Shown in pieces: positions 8,176-16,967 of a stretch of 64,000 nucleotides of DNA. The translations under genes were made by a program, and so were the position numbers. Origin of the DNA: Prolixibacteraceae bacterium (GTDB taxonomy: Bacteria; Bacteroidota; Bacteroidia; Bacteroidales; Prolixibacteraceae). Each line of letters begins with the position of its first letter. The stretch's first letter is position 1. The stretch lies in assembly GCA_003506435.1 (NCBI GenBank), contig DOAQ01000007.1:143158-207157 (forward strand), in the 5' to 3' direction. Under the pieces are notes generated by a model. It did not search any database, was not told where the DNA came from, and was given only the letters and a program-made list of their open reading frames with translations.

Positions 8176-8856
8176 ATGTACACAAAAGAACAAGTAGCAA
8201 AAACCATTGACCATGCGGTTTTGAAACCAGACATGACCGATGCCGATCTGAAAATTCATGCTGAAAAATGCAAGAAAATGAGCGTTTACAGTATGTGTGT
8301 AAAACCCTGCGACATAAAAGCCGCCGTTGAATTACTGAAAGACAGCGATGTAAAAGTATCGTGCACATTGAGTTTTCCGCATGGAGCCGATGCCACCGAA
8401 GTAAAAGCTTTTCAGGCAAAAAAAGCCATCGATGACGGAGTAGATGAAATCGACATGGTGATGAATATCGGGAAATTCCTTTCGGGTGATTACGACTATG
8501 TTTTAACCGACATAAAAGCAGTGGTTGATGTGGCTCACCAGCACGGCATTTTGGTAAAGGTAATCCAGGAAAGCTGTTACCTGAGCCTCGAACAGGTGGC
8601 CAAAGCCTGTGAAATAGCGTATGAAGCCGGAGCCGACTTCGTGAAAACATCGACCGGTTTTGCAGCCGGATCGGCAACTCCCGAAATTGTGCAGGTAATG
8701 GTCGACACGGTGGGCGATAAAATGAAGATCAAACCATCGGGCGGCATCCGCGACTGGAAAACAGCAGTGGCTTATCTCGAACAAGGAGCCGACCGGCTGG
8801 GAATCGGTTCAACGGAAGCTGTGCTGAACGGCGCCGAGGCAGAAGGGAATTATTAA
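8176..8856 (+). CDS. deoC: Deoxyribose-phosphate aldolase
   Basis: A 226-residue class I aldolase that splits 2-deoxyribose-5-phosphate into glyceraldehyde-3-phosphate and acetaldehyde in deoxynucleoside salvage. Family marks are IDHAVLKPD at the N terminus, DEIDMVMNIGKFLSGD, and the Schiff-base lysine in GADFVKTSTGFAAGSATPE. It ends with KPSGGIRDWKTA and the GADRLGIGS phosphate-binding loop. The length is standard. The -7 box just upstream suggests a separate transcript. The cytidine deaminase at 30836-31312 serves the same salvage route. Confidence 0.96.
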   Translation: MYTKEQVAKTIDHAVLKPDMTDADLKIHAEKCKKMSVYSMCVKPCDIKAAVELLKDSDVKVSCTLSFPHGADATEVKAFQAKKAIDDGVDEIDMVMNIGKFLSGDYDYVLTDIKAVVDVAHQHGILVKVIQESCYLSLEQVAKACEIAYEAGADFVKTSTGFAAGSATPEIVQVMVDTVGDKMKIKPSGGIRDWKTAVAYLEQGADRLGIGSTEAVLNGAEAEGNY

Positions 8857-9069
8857 TAGTCAAAAAAATAAGAAACAAGGGAAATAGAGTCGTATAGAAG
8901 AAACCTGCCATAAATGTTTTGGTACTATTCCGATGGTTTTTATCCAGACCTATATTTGCCGGGACAATTTATTGGTTGAAATTGAAGACGAAGCAATCCT
9001 GTAGTTTACAGCACTGAACAATTTTGGGTATTGGCAGTTATATACTACCAACAAACCAAATTTTTCTAT

Positions 9070-9612
9070 ATGTCCAATCAACTGATTGCTGTAAATTCAA
9101 AATCAGATATTTTAACTCCATACCGGCAAACCCCCATCGGGGACTTGCTTGAATACCACAACCTGAACAAAACGTTTACCCGTTACGACAAGAGTCAAAT
9201 CCTGATTGGCATGTGTGTCGATAACCGCAAATCATTGTGGATACCTGAAAATTTTGCAGTTATCATTCGCGCTGCCGGGGCAAACCTTATTTACAGCGAG
9301 TTTCAGATTTCATTTGCAATCAGCATTGCCAACCTGAAACACATTGCCCTGATCGCCCATAATCATTGCGGCATGGTGAACCTGTCGTCGATTAAAGAGC
9401 AATTTGTTGCCGGATTGGTCCAAAATGCAGGATGGAAAGCCGAAAATGCAGAAAATCATTTCAATCAGCTTTCCGTTTTTTTTGAAATAGGTAACGAAAC
9501 CGAGTTCATTGTAGAGGAAGCAAAACGCCTGCAAAAACGCTACCCAAAATTAACTGTTGCCCCCTTGTATTTTAACATAGACGACGGAATGCTGTACCAG
9601 ATTGGGGCCTGA
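9070..9612 (+). CDS. Divergent beta-carbonic-anhydrase-like protein
   Basis: A 180-residue protein carrying the zinc-site pattern of beta-carbonic anhydrases: C49-x-D51-x-R53 in MCVDNRK and H97-x-x-C100 in AHNHCGM, with RAAGAN between them like the family's RNAGA. The remainder is diverged, with an unusual C-terminal half (LQKRYPKLTVAPLYFNIDDG) that still resembles the last strands of the fold. It may be a carbonic anhydrase or a relative with another job. The start is the ATG at 9070; the frame extends up to a TTG at 9031, which I judge less likely. Two terminator-like hairpins follow the stop. Confidence 0.75.
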   Translation: MSNQLIAVNSKSDILTPYRQTPIGDLLEYHNLNKTFTRYDKSQILIGMCVDNRKSLWIPENFAVIIRAAGANLIYSEFQISFAISIANLKHIALIAHNHCGMVNLSSIKEQFVAGLVQNAGWKAENAENHFNQLSVFFEIGNETEFIVEEAKRLQKRYPKLTVAPLYFNIDDGMLYQIGA

Positions 9613-9645
9613 ATTTCTCAATACATTTTTGAGAAGACTATTTAC

Positions 9646-9679
9646 CTGGTAAACATACATCACTAATTACCAGTTTTTT
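9646..9679 (+). terminator. Rho-independent terminator
   Basis: CTGGTAA (9646-9652) pairs with TTACCAG (9667-9673), then six Ts. It closes the carbonic-anhydrase-like transcript. Confidence 0.7.
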
Positions 9680-9755
9680 ATATTTATCGCTCTCAGTGAA
9701 TGCCTTTTCTACATTTTAGCATGATCTGTTCTTCTCTCATTTTTCATCATGAGTT

Positions 9756-9812
9756 AGAAACTGTTTAAATTTTACTCATTTTGAGTATCATCTCAAATTT
9801 TAAACAGTTTCT
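9756..9812. repeat. Inverted repeat upstream of nuoA
   Basis: AGAAACTGTTTAAA (9756-9769) and its exact complement (9799-9812) form a 14-bp stem. The 29-base spacer carries a nested ACTCA/TGAGT pair. It lies about 65 bases upstream of the likely nuo -7 box, so it could be an operator or a transcript boundary. Confidence 0.7.
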
Positions 9813-9875
9813 TAATATATTTTAAATTCTTTCTGAAAAAAGCGAACAAAAATCCATGTCGAAGGTTTTTAGAAC

Positions 9876-9883
9876 TATACTTG
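9876..9883 (+). promoter_or_regulatory. Likely nuo operon promoter (-7 box)
   Basis: TATACTTG, followed by CACC, is one base off TAnnTTTG. It lies 48 bases before the nuoA ATG, a normal leader length for the phylum. Confidence 0.5.
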
Positions 9884-9930
9884 CACCTTCTTTTAAAAAA
9901 CGATACAGTAAAAGATTAAAATCTTGATGT

Positions 9931-10281
9931 ATGAACAGCGAAATGCTAATTTTGTTTTTTATAATTGCCTTGGTATTGGTCGGAATCGCAATTATTTTCT
10001 CTTCACTGGCGGCACCCCGCTCCACAAATCCGATAAAATTTGATCCCTACGAATGCGGTATTCCGACAGAGGGTCCGGCATGGATTCAGTTTAATGTTGG
10101 GTATTACCTGTTCGCCATCATTTACCTGATATTCGATGTGGAAACAGTTTTCCTGTTTCCGTGGGCGGTAGTAATGAAATCCATCGGAATCAGGGCGTTT
10201 GTCGAAATTCTTATTTTCTTCTTTATTCTGGTGCTCGGGCTGCTTTACGCCTGGAAAAAGAAAGCATTAAAATGGGCATAA
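9931..10281 (+). CDS. nuoA: NADH-quinone oxidoreductase subunit A
   Basis: A 116-residue membrane subunit with three helices (about 5-27, 60-82, 88-110). The loop motif NPIKFDPYECGIPTEGPAW between helices 1 and 2 carries the conserved Cys of the quinone-site loop, and YLIFDVETVFLFPWAV is the hallmark second-helix sequence. First gene of the nuo operon; it overlaps nuoB by 10 bases. Confidence 0.97.
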   Translation: MNSEMLILFFIIALVLVGIAIIFSSLAAPRSTNPIKFDPYECGIPTEGPAWIQFNVGYYLFAIIYLIFDVETVFLFPWAVVMKSIGIRAFVEILIFFFILVLGLLYAWKKKALKWA

Positions 10282-10835
10282 ATATCAAATCAATGAAATA
10301 TGAAGATTTTGGCGATAACGATTCGCTGGAAATCCTCAAAAAATCGGGAGGGAACATCCTGCTGACCAGTATTGATAACCTGCTGAACTGGGGACGCTCC
10401 AATTCGGTGTGGCCACTGACTTTCGCAACCAGTTGCTGCGGAATTGAAATGATGGCTGCCGGGGCCGCACGACATGATTTTGCACGTTTCGGTATCGAAG
10501 TTTACCGGGCAACCCCGCGCCAGGCCGATGTGATCGTAGTAGCCGGAACCATCGTTCATAAAATGGCCCCGATCCTGAAACGCCTTTACGACGAAATGGC
10601 CGACCCGAAATATGTAATTGCGATGGGAGCATGCGCTGTCTCAGGCGGACCATTCTATTATAATTCGTATTCTGTGGTGCGTGGCGTCGACCATGTAATC
10701 CCGGTGGATGTGTACATTCCCGGTTGTCCGCCCCGGCCCGAAGCCTTGCTGTACGGAGTAATGCAACTTCAGCGCAAGATCAAAGGCGAATCGCTCAGCG
10801 ACCCGCGTAAAGTTACCAATGAAGACCTGCTTTAA
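10272..10835 (+). CDS. nuoB: NADH-quinone oxidoreductase subunit B
   Basis: A 187-residue subunit that binds the terminal N2 [4Fe-4S] cluster next to the quinone site. Cluster ligands are visible: the tandem CC in TFATSCCGIEMM, Cys in IAMGACAVSGG and Cys in YIPGCPPRPE. I take the ATG at 10272, which overlaps the nuoA stop; the frame extends back to 10161 inside nuoA without support. MKYEDF (10293) is the alternative start. Confidence 0.97.
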   Translation: MGINIKSMKYEDFGDNDSLEILKKSGGNILLTSIDNLLNWGRSNSVWPLTFATSCCGIEMMAAGAARHDFARFGIEVYRATPRQADVIVVAGTIVHKMAPILKRLYDEMADPKYVIAMGACAVSGGPFYYNSYSVVRGVDHVIPVDVYIPGCPPRPEALLYGVMQLQRKIKGESLSDPRKVTNEDLL

Positions 10836-10845
10836 TTATTAATAT

Positions 10846-11301
10846 ATGTATAAACAGGAATTGACAGATTTACTGAAAGAACTTTTCCCCGAAGCAGAAT
10901 TCCCGGAAAACACACAACTCACCGAAATGGTGGTTACTTCAGAAAAACTTCACTACGCCGCCCATCTGCTGAAAAACAATAAAAACCTTGCCTTCAATTA
11001 TCTGATCAGCCTGACAGCCGTCGATTTTAAGGAAAATATGACCGTGGTGTATCATCTCGAATCAACAGATTACCACCATACAATGGTATTAAAAACGGTA
11101 CTTACCAATCGGGAACATCCGGCAATTGACACCGTTTCGGATATTTGGCCAACGGCTGACCCGCACGAATGCGAAGTTTTCGATCTGTTCGGCATCCGGT
11201 TTAACAACCACCCGATGTTGCGCCGTTTATTTCTGAATGACGATTATGGGTTTCCGTTACGCAAGGATTTCCGGGACGAAATAAATATCATCGAACGCTA
11301 A
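10846..11301 (+). CDS. nuoC: NADH-quinone oxidoreductase subunit C
   Basis: A 151-residue 30-kDa-type subunit of the peripheral arm. The family signature is complete near the C terminus: ECEVFDLFGIRF, HPMLRRLFLNDDYG and FPLRKDF. Here nuoC and nuoD are separate genes with a 9-base gap, unlike the fused nuoCD of many Bacteroides and enterobacteria. Confidence 0.96.
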   Translation: MYKQELTDLLKELFPEAEFPENTQLTEMVVTSEKLHYAAHLLKNNKNLAFNYLISLTAVDFKENMTVVYHLESTDYHHTMVLKTVLTNREHPAIDTVSDIWPTADPHECEVFDLFGIRFNNHPMLRRLFLNDDYGFPLRKDFRDEINIIER

Positions 11302-11310
11302 TCACTGATT

Positions 11311-12438
11311 ATGAGCGAAGAGATTATCAAAAATATTATAGTTCGGGAAAATGAGGACTACATTATTAATATGGGTCCCCAACACCCGTCGACACACGGC
11401 GTTTTACGTCTCGAAGTCTGTCTTCAGGGCGAAACTGTAAAATACATTATTCCGCACATCGGCTATATTCACCGCGGCATCGAAAAGATGTGCGAGGCCA
11501 TCACGTACCAGCAAATCATTCACCTGACCGACCGGATGGATTACCTGTCGGCCCACATGAACAACGAAGCGGTTTGCCTGTGCGTTGAGAATGCCTTGCA
11601 GGTGGAAGTTCCGGAGCGGGTAAAATATATCCGTACTATTCTCGACGAGCTGAACCGTCTGGCATCCCATCAGTTATGGTGGAGCGCTTTCGGGATGGAC
11701 CTTGGCGCACTAACTACCTTTTTCTATGGGTTACGCGACCGCGAAATGATCCTCGATATTTTTGAAGAATCGTTCGGTTCGCGGTTGCTCCACAGTTTCA
11801 ATGCACCGGGTGGCCTGATGCACGATGTTCACCCGAACTTTCAGAAAGGCATTAAAGATTTCATCACTTACTTCAGAAAAAAATTACCTGAATACGACCA
11901 GTTGTTGACCGGCAACGTCATTTTTCAGCAACGGGCCAAAGGAATTGGTATTATGAGCAGGGAAAAAGCAATTGCCTATGGTGTAACCGGCCCTTCAGGC
12001 CGTGGCTCGGGATTCTCCTGCGACCTTCGCAAATATGCGCCATACAGCGCTTACGATAAAGTTCAGTTCAACGAAATTTTGTATACCGAAGGCGATACAT
12101 TGGCCCGCTACAAAGTTCGCATGGATGAAATGTGGGAGTCGATGAACATCATCGAACAACTGGTGGACAATATTCCCGAAGGAGATTACACGGCGAAGAT
12201 GAAGCCGATCATCAAACTTCCTGCCGGGGAATATTTCCAACGGGTGGAAACAGCGCGCGGAGAACTGGCCGTTTACATCGTGAGCGATGGCAACAAAACG
12301 CCGTACCGCATGAAATTCCGCTCACCCAACTTCAGCAATCTGTTCGTGATGAACGAACTGGCTGCCGGAGGAAAAATTGCCGACCTGATTGCTATCAGCG
12401 GCTCACTTGATTTGGTAATCCCGGATATTGACCGATAA
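11311..12438 (+). CDS. nuoD: NADH-quinone oxidoreductase subunit D
   Basis: A 375-residue 49-kDa-type subunit that forms the quinone pocket with NuoB. The N-terminal MGPQHPSTHGVLRL loop with the quinone-binding His, the GYIHRGIEK helix, DRMDYLSAHMNN and the C-terminal SLDLVIPDIDR end are all present. The protein is related to NiFe hydrogenase large subunits but lacks their Cys pairs, as expected. Confidence 0.97.
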   Translation: MSEEIIKNIIVRENEDYIINMGPQHPSTHGVLRLEVCLQGETVKYIIPHIGYIHRGIEKMCEAITYQQIIHLTDRMDYLSAHMNNEAVCLCVENALQVEVPERVKYIRTILDELNRLASHQLWWSAFGMDLGALTTFFYGLRDREMILDIFEESFGSRLLHSFNAPGGLMHDVHPNFQKGIKDFITYFRKKLPEYDQLLTGNVIFQQRAKGIGIMSREKAIAYGVTGPSGRGSGFSCDLRKYAPYSAYDKVQFNEILYTEGDTLARYKVRMDEMWESMNIIEQLVDNIPEGDYTAKMKPIIKLPAGEYFQRVETARGELAVYIVSDGNKTPYRMKFRSPNFSNLFVMNELAAGGKIADLIAISGSLDLVIPDIDR

Positions 12439-12449
12439 AAACAGAACGC

Positions 12450-13544
12450 ATGTCGTCGACATCAACAATTTACGATTTTTCAACACTGACAGGCTCCATT
12501 GATGCTGCATTGCACAACTGGATGTCGCCGGGGCTGGTCCTGACCGCCGAACTGGTTTTGGTCGGGTTGATATTCCTGACTTTTTATGCTTTGCTGGGGC
12601 TTTTCCTCGTGTATCTCGAACGAAAAGTATGCGCGGTGATGCAGAACCGTTACGGCCCAAACCGGGTTGGCCCGCTGGGTTTGTTACAAACCATTGCCGA
12701 CCTGATCAAACTGCTGATGAAAGAGTTGATCCCAATCCGGAAAGCCGACCAGTTTTTATTCAATCTGGCGCCGTTCATTGTCATCATCGCCTCGTTTATG
12801 GCCATTGCCGCAACACCTTTTGCCAAAGGGTTACAGGCAGTAGACCTGAATATCGGGGTATTTTACGTGATGGCTGTTTCGTCGTTGGGCGTAGTTGGTA
12901 TTTTGCTGGCCGGATGGTCGAGCAACAGTAAATATTCACTAATTGGTGCAATGCGGAGTGGCGCGCAAATCGTCAGCTATGAGCTGTCGGTTGGATTATC
13001 ACTTCTTGCAATCGTTGTTTTTTCAGGAACCATGCAACTTTCGGGTATTGTTGAAAGTCAGGCCGACGGATGGTGGATTTTCAAAGGCCACATTCCGGCT
13101 TTCATCTCATTTGTAATATTTTTGGTTGCAAGTACAGCCGAAATCAACCGGGGGCCCTTCGACCTTGCAGAAGCCGAATCGGAACTTACCGCCGGTTTCC
13201 ACACCGAATATTCAGGGATCAAATTCGCCTTTTTCTTTTTGGCTGAATACATCAACATGTTTATTGTGGCAGCCATCGGGGCAACGGTTTTCCTGGGAGG
13301 CTGGATGCCTTTCCACATTGGAAACTGGGAAGCCTTCAACCACGTGATGGATTTCATTCCTTCCATGGTCTGGTTTTTCCTGAAAACCTTTTTTGTAGTT
13401 TACCTGATCATGTGGTTTAAGTGGACCTTCCCTCGCTTGCGCATCGACCAGTTGCTGACCCTCGAATGGAAGTACCTGATGCCCATCAGCCTGATCAACA
13501 TTGTTGTCATTGCCTTCATCGTTTTGATGGGCTGGCACTTTTAA
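12450..13544 (+). CDS. nuoH: NADH-quinone oxidoreductase subunit H
   Basis: A 364-residue membrane subunit with eight or nine helices that links the quinone site to the proton pumps. Conserved loops include YLERKVCAVMQNRYGPNRVG after helix 1, and EINRGPFDLAEAESELTAGF with its acidic cluster facing the quinone tunnel. The N-terminal ~30 residues are a short extension ahead of helix 1. Confidence 0.97.
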   Translation: MSSTSTIYDFSTLTGSIDAALHNWMSPGLVLTAELVLVGLIFLTFYALLGLFLVYLERKVCAVMQNRYGPNRVGPLGLLQTIADLIKLLMKELIPIRKADQFLFNLAPFIVIIASFMAIAATPFAKGLQAVDLNIGVFYVMAVSSLGVVGILLAGWSSNSKYSLIGAMRSGAQIVSYELSVGLSLLAIVVFSGTMQLSGIVESQADGWWIFKGHIPAFISFVIFLVASTAEINRGPFDLAEAESELTAGFHTEYSGIKFAFFFLAEYINMFIVAAIGATVFLGGWMPFHIGNWEAFNHVMDFIPSMVWFFLKTFFVVYLIMWFKWTFPRLRIDQLLTLEWKYLMPISLINIVVIAFIVLMGWHF

Positions 13545-13562
13545 ATCGATAAACGAAGGAAA

Positions 13563-14045
13563 ATGAACATGATATTCAACTATATACGAGAAATATTCCG
13601 GGCCATTTCGTCGCTCTGGGCGGGAATGCGCATCACCGGAAAATACTTCGTCAGTCCCGGGCAGATTGTGACCCAGAAATATCCTGAAAACCGGGCAACC
13701 CTGAAAATGCAGGAGCGGTTCAAAGGTGAAATCATCATGCCGCACGACGAAAATAATCAACACCGCTGCACCGGTTGCGGCATCTGCGAAATGAACTGTC
13801 CGAACGGGTCCATCGAAATCCTGACCAACCGTGTCCCGAATGCCGATGGAAAAACGGAACGCATTATCGACAAACATATTTACCATTTATCGATGTGTAC
13901 GTTCTGCGGATTGTGTGTAAAAACCTGTCCTTCGGATGCTTTGGCTTTCGGACAGGAATTTGAACATGCAGTTTTCGACCGGAAAAAACTAACCAAAGTA
14001 CTGAACCAACCCGGTTCTTCATTAAAAAAGGAGGCTAAGCAATGA
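13563..14045 (+). CDS. nuoI: NADH-quinone oxidoreductase subunit I
   Basis: A 160-residue ferredoxin-like subunit. Two [4Fe-4S] motifs are visible, CTGCGICEMNCP (about 75-86) and CTFCGLCVKTCP (about 117-128), corresponding to clusters N6a and N6b. The amphipathic N-terminal helix that lies on the membrane is present. It overlaps nuoJ by 4 bases (ATGA). Confidence 0.96.
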   Translation: MNMIFNYIREIFRAISSLWAGMRITGKYFVSPGQIVTQKYPENRATLKMQERFKGEIIMPHDENNQHRCTGCGICEMNCPNGSIEILTNRVPNADGKTERIIDKHIYHLSMCTFCGLCVKTCPSDALAFGQEFEHAVFDRKKLTKVLNQPGSSLKKEAKQ

Positions 14046-14560
14046 ATGTAGTAATGTTTTACCTGCTTTCAGCGATTATCCTGATTTTTTCGCTGCTGTC
14101 GATAACCACCCGGAAAATCTTGCGCGCTGCTGTTTATCTGCTATTTGTGCTCGTGGCCACTTCCGGATTCTATTTCCTTCTGAATTATGAATTTATGGCT
14201 GCCGTACAGCTCACCTTGTATGCCGGCGGTATCGTAGTGCTGATTATTTTCAGTATTCTGCTCACCAGTCATATCAGTCATAAATTTAAGCATCCGGCCC
14301 TGCTGAATTTACTGATGGGGGCAGGCGTTGCGGTAATTGGCGCCGGCGTTGCATTGTATATCATTTTCAACGAAAAGTTTACAGCCAACGGACAACCGGA
14401 ACTTCCGGTTGATATGACTGCTATTGGTACTCAATTGCTCAGCACGGAAAAAAACGGGTACGTACTTCCGTTTGAACTGATCAGTGTATTGTTGCTTGCA
14501 GCCATAATTGCTGCCATTGTGATTGCAAAAAAAGGAAAACAAGAAGAAAAAGAATCATGA
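14042..14560 (+). CDS. nuoJ: NADH-quinone oxidoreductase subunit J
   Basis: A 172-residue membrane subunit with five helices. The third-helix signature AAVQLTLYAGGIVVLIIFSILL is the NuoJ mark, with the pi-bulge Tyr-Ala-Gly-Gly. It overlaps nuoI and nuoK by 4 bases each, so the three are translationally coupled. Confidence 0.95.
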   Translation: MNVVMFYLLSAIILIFSLLSITTRKILRAAVYLLFVLVATSGFYFLLNYEFMAAVQLTLYAGGIVVLIIFSILLTSHISHKFKHPALLNLLMGAGVAVIGAGVALYIIFNEKFTANGQPELPVDMTAIGTQLLSTEKNGYVLPFELISVLLLAAIIAAIVIAKKGKQEEKES

Positions 14561-14874
14561 TACAGGGAATTCCGATTTACCATTTTCTCGTTGTCAGCAC
14601 CCTGATGTTTTTCATCGGTGTGTGCGGTTTTATCATCCGTCGAAATTTAATTACGATGCTAATGGCCGTTGAACTGATCCTCAATTCGGTGAACATCAAT
14701 TTTGTAGTTTTCAACCGGTATTTGTATCCCGACCAGTTGCAGGGGCATTTTTTCTCCCTCTTTATTGTCGGAATTGCCGCAGCCGAAGCTGCTGTCGCCA
14801 TTGCGCTGATCATTAATATTTACCGGCGTATCAATAATATTGAAGTAGAAAACGTGAACGAGATGAAGTTCTAG
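14557..14874 (+). CDS. nuoK: NADH-quinone oxidoreductase subunit K
   Basis: A 105-residue three-helix subunit, the MnhC/MrpC relative. The two membrane Glu residues of the family are seen in MAVELILNSVNINF and AAAEAAVAIALII. It overlaps nuoJ by 4 bases; a 158-base gap with a hairpin repeat follows. Confidence 0.96.
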   Translation: MIQGIPIYHFLVVSTLMFFIGVCGFIIRRNLITMLMAVELILNSVNINFVVFNRYLYPDQLQGHFFSLFIVGIAAAEAAVAIALIINIYRRINNIEVENVNEMKF

Positions 14875-14886
14875 GCCTCCCCCCAG

Positions 14887-14905
14887 CCCCCTCCCAAGGA
14901 GGGGG
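14887..14905. repeat. Short GC-rich palindrome between nuoK and nuoL
   Basis: CCCCCTCC (14887-14894), loop CAA, GGAGGGGG (14898-14905): a perfect 8-bp stem embedded in CCCCAGCCCCCTCCCAAGGA. Text of this kind recurs between genes in many Bacteroidota genomes. It occupies the only long gap of the nuo operon. Confidence 0.75.
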
Positions 14906-15032
14906 AGAAAGGAAAGCCTGGAATAAATTGATAAATGATTATTGATTAAAGATTAAAGAAAGAGGCTGAGATGCGAGATCAAAGCGGACTTGATTCCCGG
15001 AACTCGAAACTCATAACTGAAAAACATACATT

Positions 15033-16946
15033 ATGACAGGATTTGAATATACTATACTGATTCCGCTGATCCCGCTGGCAATATTCCTGATTACCGGCTT
15101 ATTGGGGATGAAATGGAAACCGGCAGTATCCGGAATTTTAGGAACTGCGGGCATGGGAACGAGTTTCCTGCTTTCAGTGATAACTGCCATCAGTTACTTT
15201 TTTGGCGGACATGGTGAAGCTGGTTTTAGCCCAATTATTCCGGCCAATATTACATGGCTGAAACTGACCGAAACCCTTCACATAAAAATGGGCGTTTTGC
15301 TCGACCCTATTTCAGTGATGATGTTGGTTGTAATCACAACCGTTTCGTTTATGGTTCATATATACAGCCTTGGGTACATGAAAGGTGAAAAAGGATTTGC
15401 CCGTTTTTATGCGTTCCTTTCGTTGTTCAGCTTTTCAATGCTCGGACTGGTTTTGGCAACCAATATTTTCCAGATGTACATTTTCTGGGAGTTGGTGGGC
15501 GTTTCATCCTTCCTGTTGATCGGTTTCTATTACGAAAAACCATCGGCAGTAGCTGCTTCGAAAAAAGCTTTTATTGTTACCCGTTTTGCCGACCTTGGCT
15601 TTCTGATCGGTATCCTGATTTTGTCGTTTATTACCGGAACATTTGATTTTGACCAGTTGACCAACCCGCAGGCTTCAGTCTTCGGAGGAGCTGCATCACT
15701 CGGGTTTATGGGCATTTCGGCCATGACCTGGGCGATGGTGCTTATCTTCATAGGCGGCGCTGGTAAATCGGCTATGTTCCCCTTACATATTTGGTTGCCC
15801 GATGCAATGGAAGGCCCGACTCCTGTTTCGGCATTGATCCACGCTGCAACAATGGTTGTTGCCGGTGTTTTCCTGGTAGCACGTATGTTCCCGGTATTTC
15901 ATTTTCAGGCACCCGATGCACTCGAAGTAGTGGCCTGGGTGGGCGGTTTCACCTCGTTGTTTGCGGCTGTAATTGCCATTACACAATTCGACATTAAACG
16001 GGTTTTGGCTTTCTCAACCCTGTCACAGTTGGGCTATATGATGCTTGCTCTGGGCGTTTCGGGCTACGGAGGCGAGGAAGGTTTGGGTTACATGGCGTCC
16101 ATGTTCCACCTGTTTACTCACGCGATGTTTAAAGCGTTACTTTTCCTTGGCGCCGGCTCGATTATCCATGCCGTGCATTCAAACTATATGTACGATATGG
16201 GCGGTTTGCGCAAATACATGCCAATCACCCACATTACGTTCCTGATTGCCTGTTTGACGATTGCCGGTGTGCCGCCGCTTTCAGGCTTCTTCAGTAAAGA
16301 TGAAATTCTGGTGGCTGCCTTCAACCACAACAAAATACTCTTCGGAATTGAATATTTGGTTGCCGGTTTGACCGCATTTTATATGTTCCGCCTTTACTTT
16401 AATGTATTTTGGGGAAAAGATCGTCACTATCATCACACACCACACGAAAGCCCTCTGACAATGTCGATTCCGTTGATGTTTCTGGCGGTTGCGTCGGTAT
16501 TTGCAGGCTTCCTGCCATTCAGCGAACTGGTTACTTCGGATGCCAAACCGTTTGAAACGGAAATGCACCTGATGATTGCTGTTCCATCGGTATTGATCGG
16601 CTTGGTGGGAATTTTCTTTGCATGGCTGCTTTACAAGAAAGAAAGCCGCGTTCCGGATGCAATTGCTGCAAAATTCGGTATTCTGTACAAAGCCACTTAC
16701 AACAAGTTCTATTTCGATGAGATTTATTTGTTCGTGACGAAGAAAATAATTTTCAACTATATTTCACGTCCGGTGGCTTGGTTCGACCGCCACATCATTG
16801 ACGGATTTATGGTTGGTATCGGATTGGTGACCGAAAAAACATCGTACCTGATCAAAGGGATGCAGTCCGGACAATTGCAGCACTATGCATTTGCATTTGT
16901 CGCCGGTACGCTGGCCCTGGTACTTTCGATCCTGTATTTTTTATAA
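15033..16946 (+). CDS. nuoL: NADH-quinone oxidoreductase subunit L
   Basis: A 637-residue antiporter-like proton-pump subunit with about 16 helices and the C-terminal lateral helix. Conserved pieces are YIFWELVGVSSFLLIGFYY, the Lys in FIGGAGKSAMFPLHIWLPD, AMEGPTPVSALIHAATMV and the FKALLFLGAGSIIHAVH helix. Its start is separated from nuoK by 158 bases that hold the palindrome at 14887-14905. Confidence 0.97.
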   Translation: MTGFEYTILIPLIPLAIFLITGLLGMKWKPAVSGILGTAGMGTSFLLSVITAISYFFGGHGEAGFSPIIPANITWLKLTETLHIKMGVLLDPISVMMLVVITTVSFMVHIYSLGYMKGEKGFARFYAFLSLFSFSMLGLVLATNIFQMYIFWELVGVSSFLLIGFYYEKPSAVAASKKAFIVTRFADLGFLIGILILSFITGTFDFDQLTNPQASVFGGAASLGFMGISAMTWAMVLIFIGGAGKSAMFPLHIWLPDAMEGPTPVSALIHAATMVVAGVFLVARMFPVFHFQAPDALEVVAWVGGFTSLFAAVIAITQFDIKRVLAFSTLSQLGYMMLALGVSGYGGEEGLGYMASMFHLFTHAMFKALLFLGAGSIIHAVHSNYMYDMGGLRKYMPITHITFLIACLTIAGVPPLSGFFSKDEILVAAFNHNKILFGIEYLVAGLTAFYMFRLYFNVFWGKDRHYHHTPHESPLTMSIPLMFLAVASVFAGFLPFSELVTSDAKPFETEMHLMIAVPSVLIGLVGIFFAWLLYKKESRVPDAIAAKFGILYKATYNKFYFDEIYLFVTKKIIFNYISRPVAWFDRHIIDGFMVGIGLVTEKTSYLIKGMQSGQLQHYAFAFVAGTLALVLSILYFL

Positions 16947-16967
16947 TTGACTGAAACAAGAATAGAT

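Larger units (their letters stand above)
9613..9930. other. Gene-free stretch before the nuo operon
   Basis: Contains a small hairpin TTCTCAA/TTGAGAA (9615-9634), a terminator (9646-9679), a long inverted repeat (9756-9812) and a promoter-like -7 box (9876-9883). No coding potential is seen. Confidence 0.7.

Noticed and set aside
7892..8677. A 261-codon reverse frame crossing the esterase-deoC boundary.
   Set aside because: It is antisense to two clear genes, R/H/C/L rich, with no signal or domain.
8933..9003. A 23-codon frame (MVFIQTYICRDN and on) between deoC and the carbonic-anhydrase-like gene.
   Set aside because: Too short, with no promoter or family. It could be the trace of a lost gene, but there is nothing to support it.
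13212..13886. A 224-codon reverse frame over nuoH-nuoI.
   Set aside because: Antisense to two complex I genes with intact motifs.
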